Shown: positions 35,974 to 47,544 of the stretch, in pieces | Layout of the letters: every line of letters starts with the position of its first letter | Position numbering within the stretch: position 1 is the stretch's first letter | Source: Lolium rigidum | Taxonomy: Eukaryota; Streptophyta; Magnoliopsida; Poales; Poaceae | Reading direction: 5' to 3' | Assembly (NCBI RefSeq): GCF_022539505.1 | Contig: NC_061508.1 | Location: 33,598,256 to 33,662,255, forward strand | Length of the DNA: 64,000 nucleotides | Notes under the pieces: model-generated | Told to the model about the DNA's origin: nothing | What the model saw: only the letters and a program-made list of their open reading frames with translations | Database searches by the model: none | Made by a program: the position numbers and the translations under genes

Positions 35974-36073
35974 NNNNNNNNNNNNNNNNNNNNNNNNNNN
36001 NNNNNNNNNNNNNNNNNNNNNNNNNNNNNNNNNNNNNNNNNNNNNNNNNNNNNNNNNNNNNNNNNNNNNNNNN
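35974..36073. other. Assembly gap, 100 N
   Basis: Exactly 100 unknown bases, a usual placeholder for unknown length. The missing sequence should hold the 5' end of element B, the rest of the copia element and about 100 bp of element A/C. Confidence 0.95.
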
Positions 36074-38216
36074 TGGACTGTTTTACTTTAAAGCGCGAAA
36101 ATTCCCCAGATTTTCTATGCATGAATGCAATGCACACATCTGTTCCTCTATTTTTTTTTAACCCCAATACCTGGGATATTACAGTTTTCAAGGGTCAAGA
36201 GAGGAGGATGATACAATATGATCAAGAAGAGTGAAAAGTCTAAGCTTGGGGATGCCCCCGTGGTTCATCCCAGCATATTTCAAGAAAACTCAAGCATCTA
36301 AGCTTGGGGATGCCCAAGGCATCCCCTTCTTCATCGACAACTTAGCAGGTCACCTCTAGTGAAACTATATTTTTATTCCGTCACATCTTATGTGCTTTAC
36401 TTGGAGCGTCTGTGTGCCTTTATTTTTGTTTTTGTTTGAATAAACTCGGATCCTAGCAATCCATGTGTGGGAGAGAGACACGCTCCGCTCGTTCATATGA
36501 ACACTAGTGTTCTTAGTTTTACTTTTAATGTTCATGGCGAAGGTTGAAACTGCTTCGTTCATCGCTATTTGGTGGAAACAGAAAATGCTTCATGTGGTAA
36601 TTGGTATAATGTCTTGAATAATTTGATACTTGGCAATTGTTGTGCTCATATAGATCATGTTTAAGCTCTTGCATCATGTACTTTGCACCCATTAATGAAG
36701 AACTACATAGAGCTTGTTAAAATTTGGTTTGCATGATTGGTCTCTAGAGTCTAGATATTTTCTGGTTAAGGTGTTTGAACAACAAGGAGACGATGTAAAG
36801 TCTTATAATGCTTGCAATATGTGCTAATGTAAGTTTTGCTGCACCGTTTTATACTTGAGTTTGCTTCAAACAACCTTGCTAGCCTAGCCTTGTATTGAGA
36901 GTAATTCTTCTCGTGCATCCAAATCCTTGAGCCAAAAACTATGCCAATTGTGTCCACCATACCTACCTACTACATGGTATTTCTCTGCCATTCCAAAGTA
37001 AATTACTTGAGTGCTACCTTTAAAAATTCTATCCTTTGTCTTTGCAATATATAGCTCATGGGAAAAATAGCCTTAAAAACTATTGTGGTGAAGAATATGT
37101 ACTTATGTATCTTATTTCTTAATAAGTTGCTTGTTGAGCGGTAACCATGTTTCGGGGACGCCATCAACTTTTACCTTTGTTGAATATCATGTGAGTTGCT
37201 ATGCATGTTCGTCTTGTCCGAAGTAAGGGCGATTTTCATGATCAAATGGTTTGAGTATGCATATTGTTAGAGAAGAACATTGGGCCGCTAACTAAAGCCA
37301 TGATTCATGGTGGAAGTTTCGGTTTGGACAATCAATCCTCAATCTCTTATGAGAATATTATCTGTTGTTGAATGCTTATGCATTAAAGAGGAGTCCATTA
37401 TCTCGTTGTCTATGTTGTCCCGGTATGGATGTCTAAGTTGAGAATAATCAAAAGCGAGAAATCCAATGCGAGCTTTCTCCTTAGACCTTTGTACAGGCGG
37501 CATAGAGGTACCCCTTTGTGACACTTGGTTGAAACATATGTTATGCAATGATAATCCATGTTAATCCAAGCTAATTAGGACAAGGTGCGAGCACTATTGG
37601 TATACTATGCATGAGGCTTGCAACTTATAGGATGTCTTATACATAACACATATGATTTATTACTACCGTTGACAAAATTGTTTCTTGTTTTCAAAATGAA
37701 AAGCTCTAGCACAAATATAGTAATCCATGCTTGCCTCTGCGAAGGGCCAATCTTTTACTTTATTGTTGAGTCAGTTTACCTATTCTTTCTATCTTAGAAG
37801 CAAACACTTGTGTGAACTGTGTGCATTGATTCTTACATGTTTACCTATTGCACTTGTTATATTACTTTGTGTTGACAATTATCCATGAGATATACATGTT
37901 GAAGTTGAAAGCAACCGCTGAAACTTATATCTTCCCTTGTGTTGTTTCAAAGCTTTCTACTAAGAATCTATTGCTTTATGAGTAACTCTTATGCAAGTCT
38001 TATTGATGCTTGTCTTGAAAATACTATTCATGAAAAGTCTTTGCTATATGATTCAGTTGTTTATTCATTGTCTTCACCATTGCTTCGAATCGCTGCATTC
38101 ATCTCATATGCTTTACAATAGTATTGATCAAAATTATGATAGCATGTCACTTCAGAAATTATCCTTGTTATCGTTTACCTACTCGAGGGCGAGTAGGAAC
38201 TAAGCTTGGGGATGCT
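36074..38216 (+). mobile_element. Athila-like element A/C, 3' internal region
   Basis: Non-coding sequence in front of the 3' LTR. CTAAGCTTGGGGATGC appears near 36240, 36300 and 38200; the last touches the LTR and is the polypurine tract. The frames in it do not resemble proteins. Confidence 0.75.
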
Positions 38217-39680
38217 TGATACGTCTCAAACGTATCTATAATTTCTTATGTTCCATGCTACTTTTATGATGATACTCACATGTTTTATACACACTTTATG
38301 TCATATTTACGCATTTTCCGGCACTAACCTATTAACGAGATGCCGAAGAGCCGGTTCTCGTTTTCTCGCTGTTTTTGGTTTCGGAAATCTTACACGGAAA
38401 TATTCTCGGAATTGGACGAAATCAAGGCCCACGATCTTATATTTCCACGAAGCTTCCAGAACACCGAAGATGGACCAGAGGGGAGGCCCAGGGCCCCCAC
38501 ACATGGTGGCGGCGCGGCCAGAGGGGGGGGCCTGGTGTGTGGGACCCCCAGACCCCTTCCGACTCCGACTCTTCGCCTATATAAGCCTCCCTGACCTAAA
38601 TCTTCGATACGAATAAGCCACGATACGAGAAAAGTTCCAGAGCCGCCGCCATCGCGAAGCCAAGATTCGGGGGACAGAAGTCTCTGTTCCGGCACGCCGC
38701 CGGACGGGGAAGTGCCCCCGGAAGGCATCTCCATCGACACCACCACCATCTCCATCAACGCTGCTTGTCTCTTATGATGAGGAGGGAGTAGTTCTCCCCG
38801 AGGCTAAGGGCTGTACCGTAGCTATGTGGTTCATCTCTCTCTCTCATGTGATCTTTATGTGATCATGAGCTTTGTGATCTAGTTGAATATCATCTATGTG
38901 CTACTCTAGTGATGTTATTAAAGTACTCTATTCCTCCTCCATGATGTAATGTTGACGGTGTGTGCATCATGTAGTACTTGGCGTAGGTTATGATTGTGAT
39001 CTCTTGTAGATTATGAAGTTAACTATTACTATGATAGTATTGATGCGATCTATTCCCCCTTTCATAGCTCGACGGTGACAGTGTGCATGCTATGTTAGTA
39101 CTCAGTATAATTGCAATGGTCTATTATGCACTCTAAGGTTACTTAAATATGAACACCGAATGTTGTGGAGCTTGTTTACTCCGGCTTGAGGGAGCTCTTG
39201 TAGCCCTACACAATGAATGGTGTTTGTCATCCAACAAGAGAGTGTAGAGAAAGTAGTATTTGTTTATTTAGTTATGTGATCAATGTTGAGAGTGTCCACT
39301 AGTGAAAGTATGATCCCTAGGCCTTGTTTCCAAATATCGAAACTCCGTTTATTTACTGTTCTACTGCATGTTTACTCGCTGCCATATTTTATTCAGATTG
39401 CTATTACCACTCATATACATCCATACTACTTGTATTTCACTATCTCTTCGCTGAACTAGTGCACCTATACATCTGACAAGTGTATTGGGTGTGTTGGGGA
39501 CACAAGAGACTTCTTGTATCGTGATTGCAGGGTTGCTTCAGAGGGATATCTTTGTCCTCTACCCCCTGAGTTCGATAAACCTTGGCTGATTCACTTAAGG
39601 GAAACTTGTTGCTGTTCTACAAACCTCTGCTCTTGGAGGCCCAACACTGTCTACAGGAATAGAAGCGTGCGTAGACATCA
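38217..39680 (+). repeat. 3' LTR of element A/C (complete)
   Basis: It begins TGATACGTCTC and ends GTAGACATCA, 1464 bp. The TATA box CTATATAAG is at about 38577. It pairs with the truncated LTR at 23518-24619. Confidence 0.9.
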
Positions 39681-40661
39681 GCAACCGCCGGTGACCATCA
39701 AGCGGCGGCGCTGCGACACGTGAAAGGACGCGCAGAAGGGCACGTTCGGGGGAGGAGAGCGAGGCGAACCACCTGGTGGTGGCGCCGCCCCCTGGAGGTG
39801 GCCGGAGCAGCGCCGGCGGCGATGCCGAGCGGCGGAGCTCGTAGAGGCACGATGCGGCAGCCCTACAGCGAGCTAGAAAGCAAGGCAGGGCTACTGGGAG
39901 TATCAAGGGCTCAACCTGAGCATGGCAGTGAAGATGGCAGGGTTGGAGGAGCTCGGAAACGCCGGTGAGTTTCGGCTACTGCCGGTGACCGGCGAGCTCG
40001 ATTCGGGCGGTGGAGGGCTCCCCTCCTTGCGCTGCGAGGCGGGGAAGAACATGGGGGCTGCGGCGGAGCTCCAGGGCTTCTCAGCTGGACGCGGGGAGGA
40101 GCAGAACGGCGGCGAGGCGAGATGGCCGGAGCTAGGGTTTGGGTGGAGCTCGCAGAGAAAAAGAAAGAGAGGGAAGAAGGGGCGGCCTAGGGTTTGCCCT
40201 GCGGCGGCGAGGCCTTATAGGCGCTTGGGGGCAGCGGGAGCCATCCCGACCACCCGCGGCATCGGGCGGCAGGGAGGAAGCCACCGAGGTGTTTCCAGTA
40301 GGAGAGAGGAAGAAGATGGCCATCTTCTGAAAACCCCCCTGGAAATTGGGGATTCCCCTAGAAACTTTAAAACAGCACCAAATCTAATCCTTTTAATAGT
40401 TTTACAACCTTTTGAAGTTCAAAAATAACTCTAGACTTTATGTAAAATATTTAGTGGCCCTTCTGATTATATTTGAGGTTCCACAAATTTTGGTTTTCAA
40501 GATTTGAAACCATTTGGGAGAATTTAAAACAGAGAAAAGTTTGCATACATTAGGGTTTCCACTTAAATTTTAAAATGAAGATTTTTCTTAATGCATTTAT
40601 ATGATGCTCATGATGCACAAAACAAATCCTAATTAGGGTTTGCTAAAACAGGGATGTTACA
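39681..40661 (-). repeat. Truncated gypsy-type LTR, minus strand
   Basis: On the minus strand it starts TGTAACATCCCTG at 40661, as LTRs of several plant gypsy lineages do. A TATA-like CCTATAAGG follows at about 40221-40213 and then a GC-rich leader. Its other end was cut by the insertion of element A/C at 39680. Several GC-rich ORFs (for example 39922-40428) are leader sequence, not genes. Lineage not determined. Confidence 0.5.
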
Positions 40662-40679
40662 TATGTTGAGGAAATCCAT

Positions 40680-42783
40680 AGTTGTTCCCTAAAAAAAATT
40701 TAGGGAACATCCTCTTTAGTTGTAACTTCTATTAAATAACAATTTTAGATTTTATTGCTTTAAATAAATGATGTAAAAATGATGAATAGTAAATTCCCTG
40801 GTGTTCTTCAGGAAACATGTGATTTCCATAAGATGTAACATGGAACCAGGTAGTTGTAGGAGCACAAAGTGAAAACGGAGTTGACATCCTATTCGGTAGT
40901 AACTTCAATTAATAAGAATTAGTATTTTATTTTTTAGCTAGAAAAGGATGTAAAATGAGAAAGCAGAGAAGGGTGTTTTTTGGGCTTACGTGCTCAGTGC
41001 AGTTAGCTGGTGCATTGTGGCTGATGAATTTGTCAATAACATCCGGGTCTGCGAAAACAATGCTTTGTCCGTCGCTGTACTCATCTGATTTTGCATTTTC
41101 ATATTTTTCTTCCTTTATGTCATCAAACTTTCCTCCCACTTGGTCTGGAAAGAATTCAGTATTGCTTTGGCCTTGATGTTCTGCATTTAAGTCATCGTCA
41201 ATGTGCATGTGACTGTTGCATAGATTCATCTCTATCACTTGACTCATGGCCTTGGTTGTTGAGTTCTATGTTGGTTCTATCATCCCCAATAGGATCTGAA
41301 CGTGTGTCGTTTTTTTCCGATGCATAAGTGTATGCAAATTCAGGTTTTAACTTCACACGCAAATAAACATGGAGAAACAAAAAAAATAGAAGCCCAAAAA
41401 TTCAACCAATATTTGGTGGAAAAAATAACAAGGATAGAATTACTAGTTAAAATTCTCTATGACCTAACCGGTGCATTGCCAAATGACCCATCATCTGCTG
41501 TATCCAGCATAATCGCTTTCCTCACCATTGCGTTTGTTCAAACAGACACTCATGTCCCTTCTGCGCTAATGTCCATATCTGGTAGGTCCAATGAATCTAG
41601 ATATTTAACCTGGTGGCATATGTGTAGAGAAAAAATATGTAAGGAAAAGGTCCAATAGGTTAATAATTATTTCCTATAATGAAAATTCTATGATCAGTGC
41701 ATAAAAAGTTGCAATAAAATTACCATGATGTACATCATGCATGACTTCAGAATCGCCTTTTCTGAACTTGACTGAGTTGCTTCCTGAATCATTGTTATCA
41801 CAAACTTGCAGACATTTAGATTTTTTGCTTGTTTTATGTTAATAAGCGAAGGGTATATCTTTGGGCTTATGTGTACACCTGTTGTAGGTGCTAACACAGA
41901 GCACATCGCATATGTGATGGATAGTCTAAGGTACTTGCTTTCAGCTTTCTTCATTGTGAGAAGCTTCTTCTCTAAGGATTTGATTGTTGGTTGCTTCTTT
42001 CCTGCAACTCCAATCTCCTCTTTCATGAACTTTATTGCATCAATATTTATCTCATAGAGTACTTCTATTTTCGTCGAGGAACTCCGATAACGTGATGCAC
42101 AGAGTCTTCACTGATGGGTATGGAACCTCGACCAGGGAATACCAAACAACAAGATGTTGTGTCAAAGCTTTCCATTAGGAATTTGCACATATCAGGCTGT
42201 AGCTTTGAACACTTGATTTCCAACAGTCCACCATAGTATTAATTCCTTATCATGGTCTTATGATCAAATGATATGCTTGGATATAACCTGATCAGTTTCA
42301 TTGGCGACGCGCGTTGTAGCAACTTCATCCTTTTCTCCTAGCAAATAGGAAGAAGTGTTTATTAATCAGAAGCATTTGCAAAAATTGTTTTGCCAAACCA
42401 AAAAGGGAGAAGCAGTTGTGAAATTTTAGTGTTGGGACATCATTTAGTATGTTACATGCAGATACTATTATTGGAAGTTACACAATTAATAATTACATTC
42501 TTTTTGTCAAACTTGAAGATAACTTATGTGCAAAATAGTATCTTGCCTGTGACAAAACCAAAGGTACTTCTGGTGCAGTGGTATCATTCTGGAAATCTTC
42601 TTCTTCCATCACAAGATTAGCTTCCTCATCAATGTCTTCTACTTTTTCTTTTTCTTCAATCTCTATCTTACAGTGAACTGGTGAAATCCGAGGCTTAAGT
42701 GTAAGCTTCCTTCACATAATACTGAGCTTTGAGTGTTTCTTGGCGGACTTATTTTTCATGTTGCTGCTTGACTTTGTCATTGA
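40680..42783 (-). pseudogene. Plant-mobile-domain (Ulp1-transposon type) gene remnant
   Basis: Minus-strand pieces in order are a Lys-rich start (ATG about 42781, MTKSSSNMKNKSAKKHSK), an acidic stretch (about 42690-42560), a segment with the phrase SIPISEDSVHHVIGVPR (about 42130-42080), and YLRLSITYAMCSVLAPTTG followed by HISPKIYPSLINIKQAKNL (about 41940-41830). The last two are hallmarks of the aminotransferase-like/plant mobile domain carried by MULE- and CACTA-type transposons, often with a Ulp1 protease. A downstream acidic frame (41247-40927) may be a later exon. Frameshifts and stops separate the pieces; introns may explain some. I see no Ulp1 catalytic motif. Not functional. Confidence 0.55.
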
Positions 42784-43126
42784 TGCCTATTCAAAAATCC
42801 AGGGAAAATTAGTTCACTCAGAAGTAGTGAAGAAACAATTAAAATAAAATAATTGACTGTAATAATAAAATGCAGTCTGATCCAAAAAAAAAAAGTATCC
42901 AAATAGGAAGAAATTAGAACACATATTAGATTTATTATTGTGCAACGTCCTCTAAACCGAAGAAGTTGTGTTGGAGTCGCACATGGTGCATTACAAAAAG
43001 ACCAAAAGGCTAAAAAATAAAAAGACTAGGAGCATTCTCCCAGTGTCCTATTTGATAAGTAGGTTATAGTACAACATCAGTGATCAAAAACATACTTAGT
43101 CTACAAAAGTACGTACTAATAAAAAC

Positions 43127-43951
43127 CTATAGTACTAAGCTGTACGACGCTTGGATGTTCTTCCACGGGTCATTCAAATTGCTTCTTCCTAAAATTTGTG
43201 AAATCTTGGACTTGTCAAAATGATTGTTCTTCTTGTGCAGACTATTGAGTTTGTAGAATTTAATCATGTGTCGAGCAAAGAAGAAGTGGTTGTTTGCCAT
43301 GTAATCTGCATCTTGTTTGCGAGTAAACTTCATATACATGCTTTTATCCTGATCGATATCAAATGTGAAGAGACCCTTGAATGGAACAACTTGAACATCA
43401 TATATGAACTTGAACATCAAATGTGAAGAGACCCTTGAATGATTCCTTCAACTTCACCTACTGCTACCCCCAACATCTTCATAGTTGTATCTGACATGTG
43501 TGGGTTCATATCTTTTTCCATATCTTCAGTAACATCACTAAAACCAATCGGGTATCCACCTTCTTGTTTTTTCTCCAGGAAAGCAGGGAAAACCTTGATT
43601 CTTGGGTATGATAAAACATCTTGATCATCCGGGAGCAAGATTTACAAAATTTATTTTGTAAATCCTGATTAGCTTGTCATCAAATTTGAAAGTGACATTC
43701 TCCTCGTCCCACCTCTGTGCGTCACTTGGGACATGGCACCTAACAATAATTTGAGCTTCTATCGCCTTGTTGATAGTGTAAATAAACCAGCTCGTGACTA
43801 CATAGCTGAACACATGTTTTGCCGCATAAATGCCATCAGGTGAATGACCGAACATAGTCCTAACCATGAATAAGTCTTCTGATGGACCAGGTTGGACACC
43901 TAGTTGTTCCAGAACAAAACGAGACAGAGAAGGTGTCCTATATTTATCCAT
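43127..43951 (-). pseudogene. Unrecognised coding remnant (three frames)
   Basis: Three minus-strand frames follow each other: 43951-43625 (MDKYRTPSLSRFVLEQLGV, then VFSYVVTSWFIYTINKAI), 43638-43417 (RIKVFPAFLEKKQEGGYPIG) and 43420-43127 (FTFDIDQDKSMYMKFTRKQD). Their composition is protein-like and they overlap by a few bases, as expected for one gene with frameshifts. A 25-bp direct repeat (43362-43386 and 43413-43437) joins the last two. It lies upstream of the mobile-domain remnant in the same direction and may be part of the same transposon. I recognise no family. Confidence 0.35.
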
Positions 43952-44069
43952 TCTAAGGAAAATCTTCTAAAACTCAAAAAAGAGTCATATTAAGGGTTTG
44001 AACACACAATGGTACGAGTAATTTGTATTATAAACTGCAGACTAAGAAGATGTTAGTATAGTTAGATCA

Positions 44070-44510
44070 GTTGTTAGCAAAAATTTATAGTAACGAACCG
44101 GTTGAAAAAATTTCACTGCGAGTGGAGCATGTCAACACACGTCAGAACCTATGGATACAACAAAGTGTACCCCAACTAGATGTTTTTGGAAAAATATGGC
44201 AGCGACAACCAATTGGGAATGTCACTGCGTGGAGCATGTCAACAAACTTCGGAACCTCTGGATGCAGCAAAAGTGTACCCCCAACTAGATGTTTTCGAAA
44301 AAATATGGTAGTGACGACCGATTCAAAATGTCACTGCATGAAGCATGACACCACACGTACGAACCTAAGGCTCAAGCAAGTATAATCCAACTAGATGTTA
44401 GCAACAAAATTGATAGTGACAAACCAATTGAAAATGTCACTATGCTCTGTCAATACATCGAACAAACTATGTTCCATCAGAAGTCTAATCCTCATCCAAT
44501 TGCAAGAAAA
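44070..44510 (+). repeat. Degenerate tandem repeat, about 108-bp units
   Basis: Four units (starting about 44070, 44180, 44290 and 44397) share the phrases GTGACNACCAATT, GTCACTGCNTG, GAACCTNTGGAT and CCAACTAGATGTT. More decayed units continue to 44750 and, behind the MULE, to about 55050. Confidence 0.75.
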
Positions 44511-45040
44511 TGTCACTGGATGAAGATGTTAGCACACACAAAATTTATGTATCCATAAGTAAACTATGCTCCATCACGAGTAAACGTGAGGTGGATGAAA
44601 GCAAACATGGTAGTAACATCCAATTGGGAAAATGTCACTAGGTGAAGATGCTAACACACACACAAAAAGTTGTATCCATCAGGATTAATTTTGAAACTAG
44701 GTGAAGATGTAAGCACAAATAACTACAAATTCGAGATGTCACTGCATTTCTTTATAGATGTCACGGAAGAAGTCCACATAACCCCCTCAGGTTTGAGGTT
44801 TGGGACGTTTAACCCCCTCAAGTTTAAAGTGGAGCACATAACCCCCTTAAGTATGACTTACCGGTTAAATACCCCTTTCAAGCGGTTTTTGAAGCTAATA
44901 GTTGTTTTAGAGGGCGGTTTTGGTCCACGTGTAGGCAACGCTTTTGGGGAGCTGGCACCTGGCCGTGGTCAAGCCACTCCGTTTGTCTCTGCTTGTCTCT
45001 GATCTTGTGCTCCGCTCGTCTCTCCAAGATGGGCAGCTGA

Positions 45041-45929
45041 GGGCCTGTTTGTTGTGGCTGGCTGTGGCTGGCTGTGGGTGCTTTGCAGAAAAGCTGCTGT
45101 CTAGGAGAAGCTGCTTTTCTGAGTGGAAGTCTTTGGCAAACCAGCTGGCTATCTGGCTGTAAACTGTTGAATTGTCTGAAACACCCTTACATTCATGTAG
45201 GGTGTGTTTGGTAGCACATGTATGTATTGAAACAAAGCTAGACTATATGTAAGTATAAAATACACACTTTATAAAATACACACTAATTCAATATTCCATA
45301 AAATACACACTCATTTAATATTCTGTATTTAACTAGTTGTTTTTTTGCAGCGGCCGGCGGCGAGCGGCCAGGGGAGCGGCGATCTGCAGCGGCCGGCGGC
45401 GAGCGGCTTCCAGGGGCAGCGGCCGGCGGCGAGCGGCTTCCAGGGGCAGCGGCCGGCGGCGAGCGGCCAGGGGAGCGGCGATCTGCAGCGGCCGGCGGCG
45501 AGCGGCTTCCAGGGGCAGCGGCCCGAGCGGCCAGGGGAGCGGCGATCTGCAGCGGCCGGGGGCGAGCGGCGTCCAGGGGCAGCGGCCGGCGGCGAGTGGC
45601 CCGGGGGCGGCGGCGGGCGGCCCGGGGGAGGGGCACGGCACGGGAGCGAGCAGGTGTTCGGGAGGGGCAAGAAAATGCTCGGTTTGGCACGGGCCGGGCT
45701 GTTCCTGTGGTGGCATTTTTTCGGTAATTTGAAGCAACGATATGACCTAAACTGTAACCTCCTTCGGTTGACTTGCGGGGAAGCTCGGGAAGCACCTAAA
45801 ACGGTGCTTTTCCCCATCTGAAGGAAAACGTCTGGCTTTTGGAAAAGCCCACCGCGCAACCGAGCCCTTTGGCTCGTTTGAGCTGCTTATTTTCGTGGAA
45901 AGCCTCCAAAAGTTACAACAAACAGGCCC
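45041..45929. mobile_element. Small TIR transposon (889 bp) nested in the MULE
   Basis: The ends GGGCCTGTTTGTTGT (45041-45055) and ACAACAAACAGGCCC (45915-45929) are perfect inverted repeats. TGA precedes and follows the element (45038-45040, 45930-45932), a possible 3-bp duplication as made by PIF/Harbinger-type elements, although TWA is more usual. It codes for no transposase. Confidence 0.65.
45349..45650 (+). repeat. GC-rich minisatellite, mixed 30- and 39-bp units
   Basis: Units begin GCGGCCGGCGGCGAGCGGC and end either with TTCCAGGGGCA (30 bp) or with CAGGGGAGCGGCGATCTGCA (39 bp). They alternate about eight times and decay toward 45620. All unit lengths are multiples of three, so several frames stay open; these are not genes. 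Confidence 0.85.
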
Positions 45930-46939
45930 TGAATCAGCTCGTCTGTCCAATCAGTGGTTCCTTAAAATAGCTACCCCTTTCGCTCTTTCCGTGGAGAGGA
46001 CTCGAGGACGGGTTGACTTGGGTATGAAAATCGGGGGATTGGATTTGGGGTAGGTTTTAGTGTCAGTACTGCTTGTTTCTCTGCCGATTTTTTTGGACAA
46101 TAGGTGATTTCGAGTTTGGATTACCGGGTATGACAGAAAAAGCCTAGGTTCTTTACAGTTCAATACTGTTTTGGAGTTTGGAGGATTTTGACTGAATCTG
46201 TTCAAAGAATAGATGGTGCGCGCCGCCGTCCGGTGCACCTGCAGCATTCCGGGCGGACGTTGTACTGATGCTCAGACCTGCTCGATCGATATAATCAAAA
46301 CTTCAGACAATACCTGCAAAAAAGTTTCAGGAACCCACTAGAGCTGCAGTTAGCGGTTAGTTTCAGGAACTTCGCTTTGTGCAGGTGAGCTGCCTGCCTA
46401 GGATCGTGGGAGCTTAATATACTTAGCAGTCCACTTATAATAACGAAATATTCTCTGCTCTATCTGCAATGGTTGAAGTGTAGCAGCCACTAATTGATAA
46501 TTTTCAGATTATTATATTTGCCATCTATCTCTGGCCTGTCTAGATTATTAGTAATGGTGTTTCTGTTTCATATGGATCTCTATACCTGAGATTATTTTAT
46601 ACAGATTTTTAGCTGAATTACATCAACTGAAGTGTTTGACACTTCAGCGTTGAAATCTGTATGAATTACTAACCAGCAGTTTGCACCGTGATACTATTCC
46701 TACATGTGCAATAGTGTAGTCATTTAATCTTGAGTTATAGATAGATTTTTTTTTACAGAAGGCTAATATTTTCAGCTCATCAAAAATGCTCTGAATGGCT
46801 AATCAGTTGCCCATTAATTTGGTTTTGGTAGTCAACATTTTCTAATTAACAAGCTGTTGCCCATTTTGGTTTTGCTGCCCAATTAGAAAATGTTCATATT
46901 ACTATTTGGCTATTTTCCTTGTGCCTCTTATCTTTCAAA
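45930..46939. other. MULE interior, non-coding
   Basis: AT-rich sequence between the small TIR element and the captured frame. I see no coding signal or repeat structure. Confidence 0.5.
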
Positions 46940-47111
46940 TTATGGATTAACAGTGAGCAAGTAAGAGGAGGAGCTTCCCGTGGTGGCAGCACATTGTTCC
47001 CAACAAACTACAGCACATAGTCTCAAGAACAGCACACCGGATTTTACAGAGAAAGGGAGGCATAACTCTATTACATCTTCTCTGTAATTACAATGCGAGA
47101 TGGCTAAAACT

Positions 47112-47366
47112 CTACTCTGAAACTTTTTCCAGAGTTGACCTCCACGGCTTCTTCTTTGGTGGCCGCCGGAGCTGGCGAGGCTCAGGCGCAGAGAGGTACC
47201 CCATGAAGGCATCGCCTTTGAGCGCGTATCTGGTAAGTCGGAGTTCACCACCGCCCCGTGCGCGTCCCTGAGGAAGCACGCGACCAGTGGGGATCCGCGC
47301 CGCCGGCGTTCCCTGAGCGCGAGCGCCACCGCGTCGGCCGGGTCGAACACCTGGGCCAGCCACCTC
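47112..47366 (-). pseudogene. Captured open frame in the MULE, 3' part (split by a LINE)
   Basis: On the minus strand the frame reads PEVAGPGVRPGRRG, then GELRLTRYALKGDAFMGYL and ends KKPWRSTLEKVSE with stop at 47112-47114. The 5' part lies at 54655-54710. Leaving out the LINE and one copy of its 16-bp target duplication gives one uninterrupted frame of 109 codons. It is GC-rich, unlike the rest of the MULE interior, which suggests capture of host sequence. No start codon is visible and I recognise no family. An alternative frame (from about 47380, DPADAVALALRERRRRG) is equally protein-like. Confidence 0.4.
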
Positions 47367-47382
47367 GGGTGTCTCCTCACCT
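47367..47382. repeat. Target-site duplication of the LINE, left copy
   Basis: GGGTGTCTCCTCACCT is repeated exactly at 54639-54654. Confidence 0.9.
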
Positions 47383-47544
47383 TTTTGGATAAAGGATGCT
47401 TTATTACTTTTAATAAGCAATTACAACCAGCCTCTGCATATCCAGGATGCACACAGCCGTTTATGAGTCTTTAAGTCCAAAAAAGATGTCAAACAAAAAG
47501 CAAACTAGGCGGAATACATATCGGAACGATGAAACATATAACGC

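Larger units (their letters stand above)
23518..39680 (+). mobile_element. Athila-like gypsy element A/C, split by nested insertions
   Basis: The left part is LTR 23518-24619, primer site 24630-24649, an ORF and internal sequence to 26003. The right part is internal sequence 36074-38216 and LTR 38217-39680. The LTRs are almost identical, so they are a pair. The inserted block 26004-36073 consists of a copia element and a second Athila-like copy plus an assembly gap. Aligned to the second copy, only about 100 bp of element A/C are missing between the two halves. No gag-pol frames are visible, so it is non-autonomous. The right target flank is GCAAC (39681-39685). Confidence 0.75.

Noticed and set aside
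35595..36191. 198-codon frame running through the Ns
   Set aside because: The middle is unknown sequence and the two sides belong to different elements in opposite orientation.
39720..40428. GC-rich frames that look like a small gene with a leader
   Set aside because: They fall in the leader part of a minus-strand LTR (start at 40661, TATA near 40217) and lack domains.
45283..45859. Overlapping long frames on both strands with Pro/Arg/Gly/Ala repeats
   Set aside because: They come from a minisatellite with unit lengths that are multiples of three inside a small transposon; no start context or domain supports a gene.
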